Source: Bacillota bacterium (GTDB taxonomy: Bacteria; Bacillota_A; Clostridia; Lachnospirales; Lachnospiraceae). From it: DNA of 23,895 nucleotides. How positions within the stretch are numbered: the first letter of the stretch is position 1; every line of letters begins with the position of its first letter. This document shows positions 23,531 through 23,895 of the stretch, piece after piece. The notes beneath the pieces were generated by a model, which was not told the origin of the DNA, made no database searches, and was given only the letters and a program-made list of their open reading frames with translations. The DNA lies in contig JAEZSL010000054.1 in assembly GCA_023443925.1 (NCBI GenBank), positions 1 to 23,895 on the forward strand, read 5' to 3'. The translations under genes and the position numbers were made by a program.

Positions 23531-23552
23531 GGCTCAGCCTGGCGGCTGAGCC
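23531..23552 (-). terminator. Hairpin ending the 27-codon peptide gene
   Basis: GGCTCAGC (23531-23538) and GCTGAGCC (23545-23552) form a perfect GC-rich 8-bp stem with a 6-nt loop, 18 bp downstream of the peptide stop codon. The minus-strand tail TATATTTGTT is only moderately T-rich. Confidence 0.6.
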
Positions 23553-23570
23553 TAAGTTAATATACGAAAT

Positions 23571-23654
23571 TTAATTACAGAAGCTATAACTACAATATTT
23601 TAATATTTGCTTGCATAAGTCACTAAAGTTGTAAGAACCCAAATTGAAACACAT
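23571..23654 (-). CDS. Tiny Cys-rich peptide gene (27 aa, 4 Cys)
   Basis: A minus-strand ATG at 23654 is preceded by AAGGAGG (complement of 23664-23670) at 9-nt spacing, one of the best ribosome binding sites in the window. The 27-codon product begins MCFNLGSYNF and ends in SYSFCN, with Cys at 2, 14, 21 and 26, six aromatic residues and few charges. Downstream is a hairpin terminator; upstream is an array of GTAACA-type elements. I do not recognise the peptide. Possibilities: a secreted or modified peptide precursor, a metal- or thiol-binding microprotein, or a regulatory leader peptide. No modification enzyme or exporter is visible in the window. The complete gene layout makes chance less likely. 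Confidence 0.5.
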   Translation of the reverse strand: MCFNLGSYNFSDLCKQILKYCSYSFCN

Positions 23655-23689
23655 AATTGATATCCTCCTTTTAGATTGCTATCTCTTAG

Positions 23690-23731
23690 GTTACAATAGA
23701 ATTGTAACATATTCGTAACATAATTGTAATA
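23690..23731. promoter_or_regulatory. GTAACA array with 11-bp period
   Basis: GTAACA at 23704 and 23715 and GTAATA at 23726 are direct repeats at exactly 11-bp steps. An inverted copy GTTACAAT (23690-23697) forms a perfect 8-bp palindrome with ATTGTAAC (23701-23708). Direct repeats at one helical turn are the signature of OmpR/PhoB-type response regulators. On the minus strand the array ends 5 bp upstream of a TATTGT -10 candidate (complement of 23693-23698) for the peptide gene. Confidence 0.5.
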
Positions 23732-23877
23732 TTTAATCTATGGAAGAATAGGGGATATATGGATGGAAAATAAGTGGAGATAATCTGCACGTAAAGGCAT
23801 AATAGGTGTTAATAATTTTACTGTAGGTTAAATGTATGAGCTATGTAATTAGTAAATATGAAGAGGAGCCATCAAAA

Positions 23878-23895
23878 ATGTGCAGATACGTTCAT
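23878..23895 (+). CDS. Start of a gene running off the right edge
   Basis: ATG with GAGGAG about 9 nt upstream, followed by five further sense codons (MCRYVH) to the window end. Another in-frame-open ATG at 23858 lacks a ribosome binding site. Too short to identify. Confidence 0.3.

Noticed and set aside
23690..23708. Direct equivalence of this palindrome with the hcp operator
   Set aside because: The half-sites face outward (GTTAC...GTAAC) instead of inward (GTAAC...GTTAC) as at hcp, so only the half-site is shared, not the whole operator.

Overview
The window looks like part of the chromosome of a low-GC, spore-forming, motile anaerobic Firmicute, most likely a Lachnospiraceae/Clostridia member close to Lachnoclostridium or Anaerocolumna. 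The basis is AT-rich intergenic DNA, strong AGGAGG ribosome binding sites, a cysteine T-box ahead of cysE-cysS-mrnC-rlmB, a hybrid-cluster protein with hemerythrins, and LysM/GH18 proteins of the spore cortex/coat type. The genus is inference.

Layout. At 1-52 (minus) is the first 17 codons of an Rrf2-family regulator. A lipoprotein alpha/beta hydrolase (338-1786) and a MATE exporter (2017-3429, minus) converge on a shared terminator. Cytidine deaminase (3674-4198) and a membrane chemoreceptor (4434-6455) follow. A consensus promoter then drives tRNA-Val(TAC) and tRNA-Met(CAT). After a short structured repeat come ispF, with an odd CxxCxxCxxC tail, and an Eis-like acetyltransferase.

From 9384 to 13263 is a nitrosative/oxygen-stress operon: a 34-bp palindrome placed like a Crp/Fnr class II site, Hcp with a fused C-terminal DUF1858-like disulfide domain, an unrecognised 203-aa protein and two different hemerythrin-domain proteins. 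From 13303 to 17247 is a cysteine/translation operon: sigma-A promoter, T-box with UGC specifier, cysE, a three-unit ~69-bp repeat whose last copy supplies the cysS ribosome binding site, cysS, mrnC and rlmB. In Bacillus ispDF-gltX-cysES-mrnC-rlmB is one cluster. Here ispF and cysE are separated by the acetyltransferase and the Hcp block, and gltX is absent from between them.

From 17464 to 23323 most genes are on the minus strand: an EcsC-family protein, a ferritin-like protein and two paralogous LysM-LysM-GH18 proteins whose catalytic motif is degraded. Between the two LysM genes lie, on the plus strand, a 45-aa membrane peptide and an AraC-type regulator fused to a glyoxalase-like (VOC) domain. 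The right end carries an unlisted 27-codon, four-cysteine peptide gene (23571-23654, minus) with an ideal ribosome binding site, an upstream array of GTAACA elements at 11-bp spacing and a downstream hairpin.

Most promising for something new: the cysS leader repeats (each with hairpin, Shine-Dalgarno and start-like codon), the tiny Cys-rich peptide gene, the Hcp-DUF1858 fusion with its unrecognised partner gene, and the apparently inactive GH18 pair.
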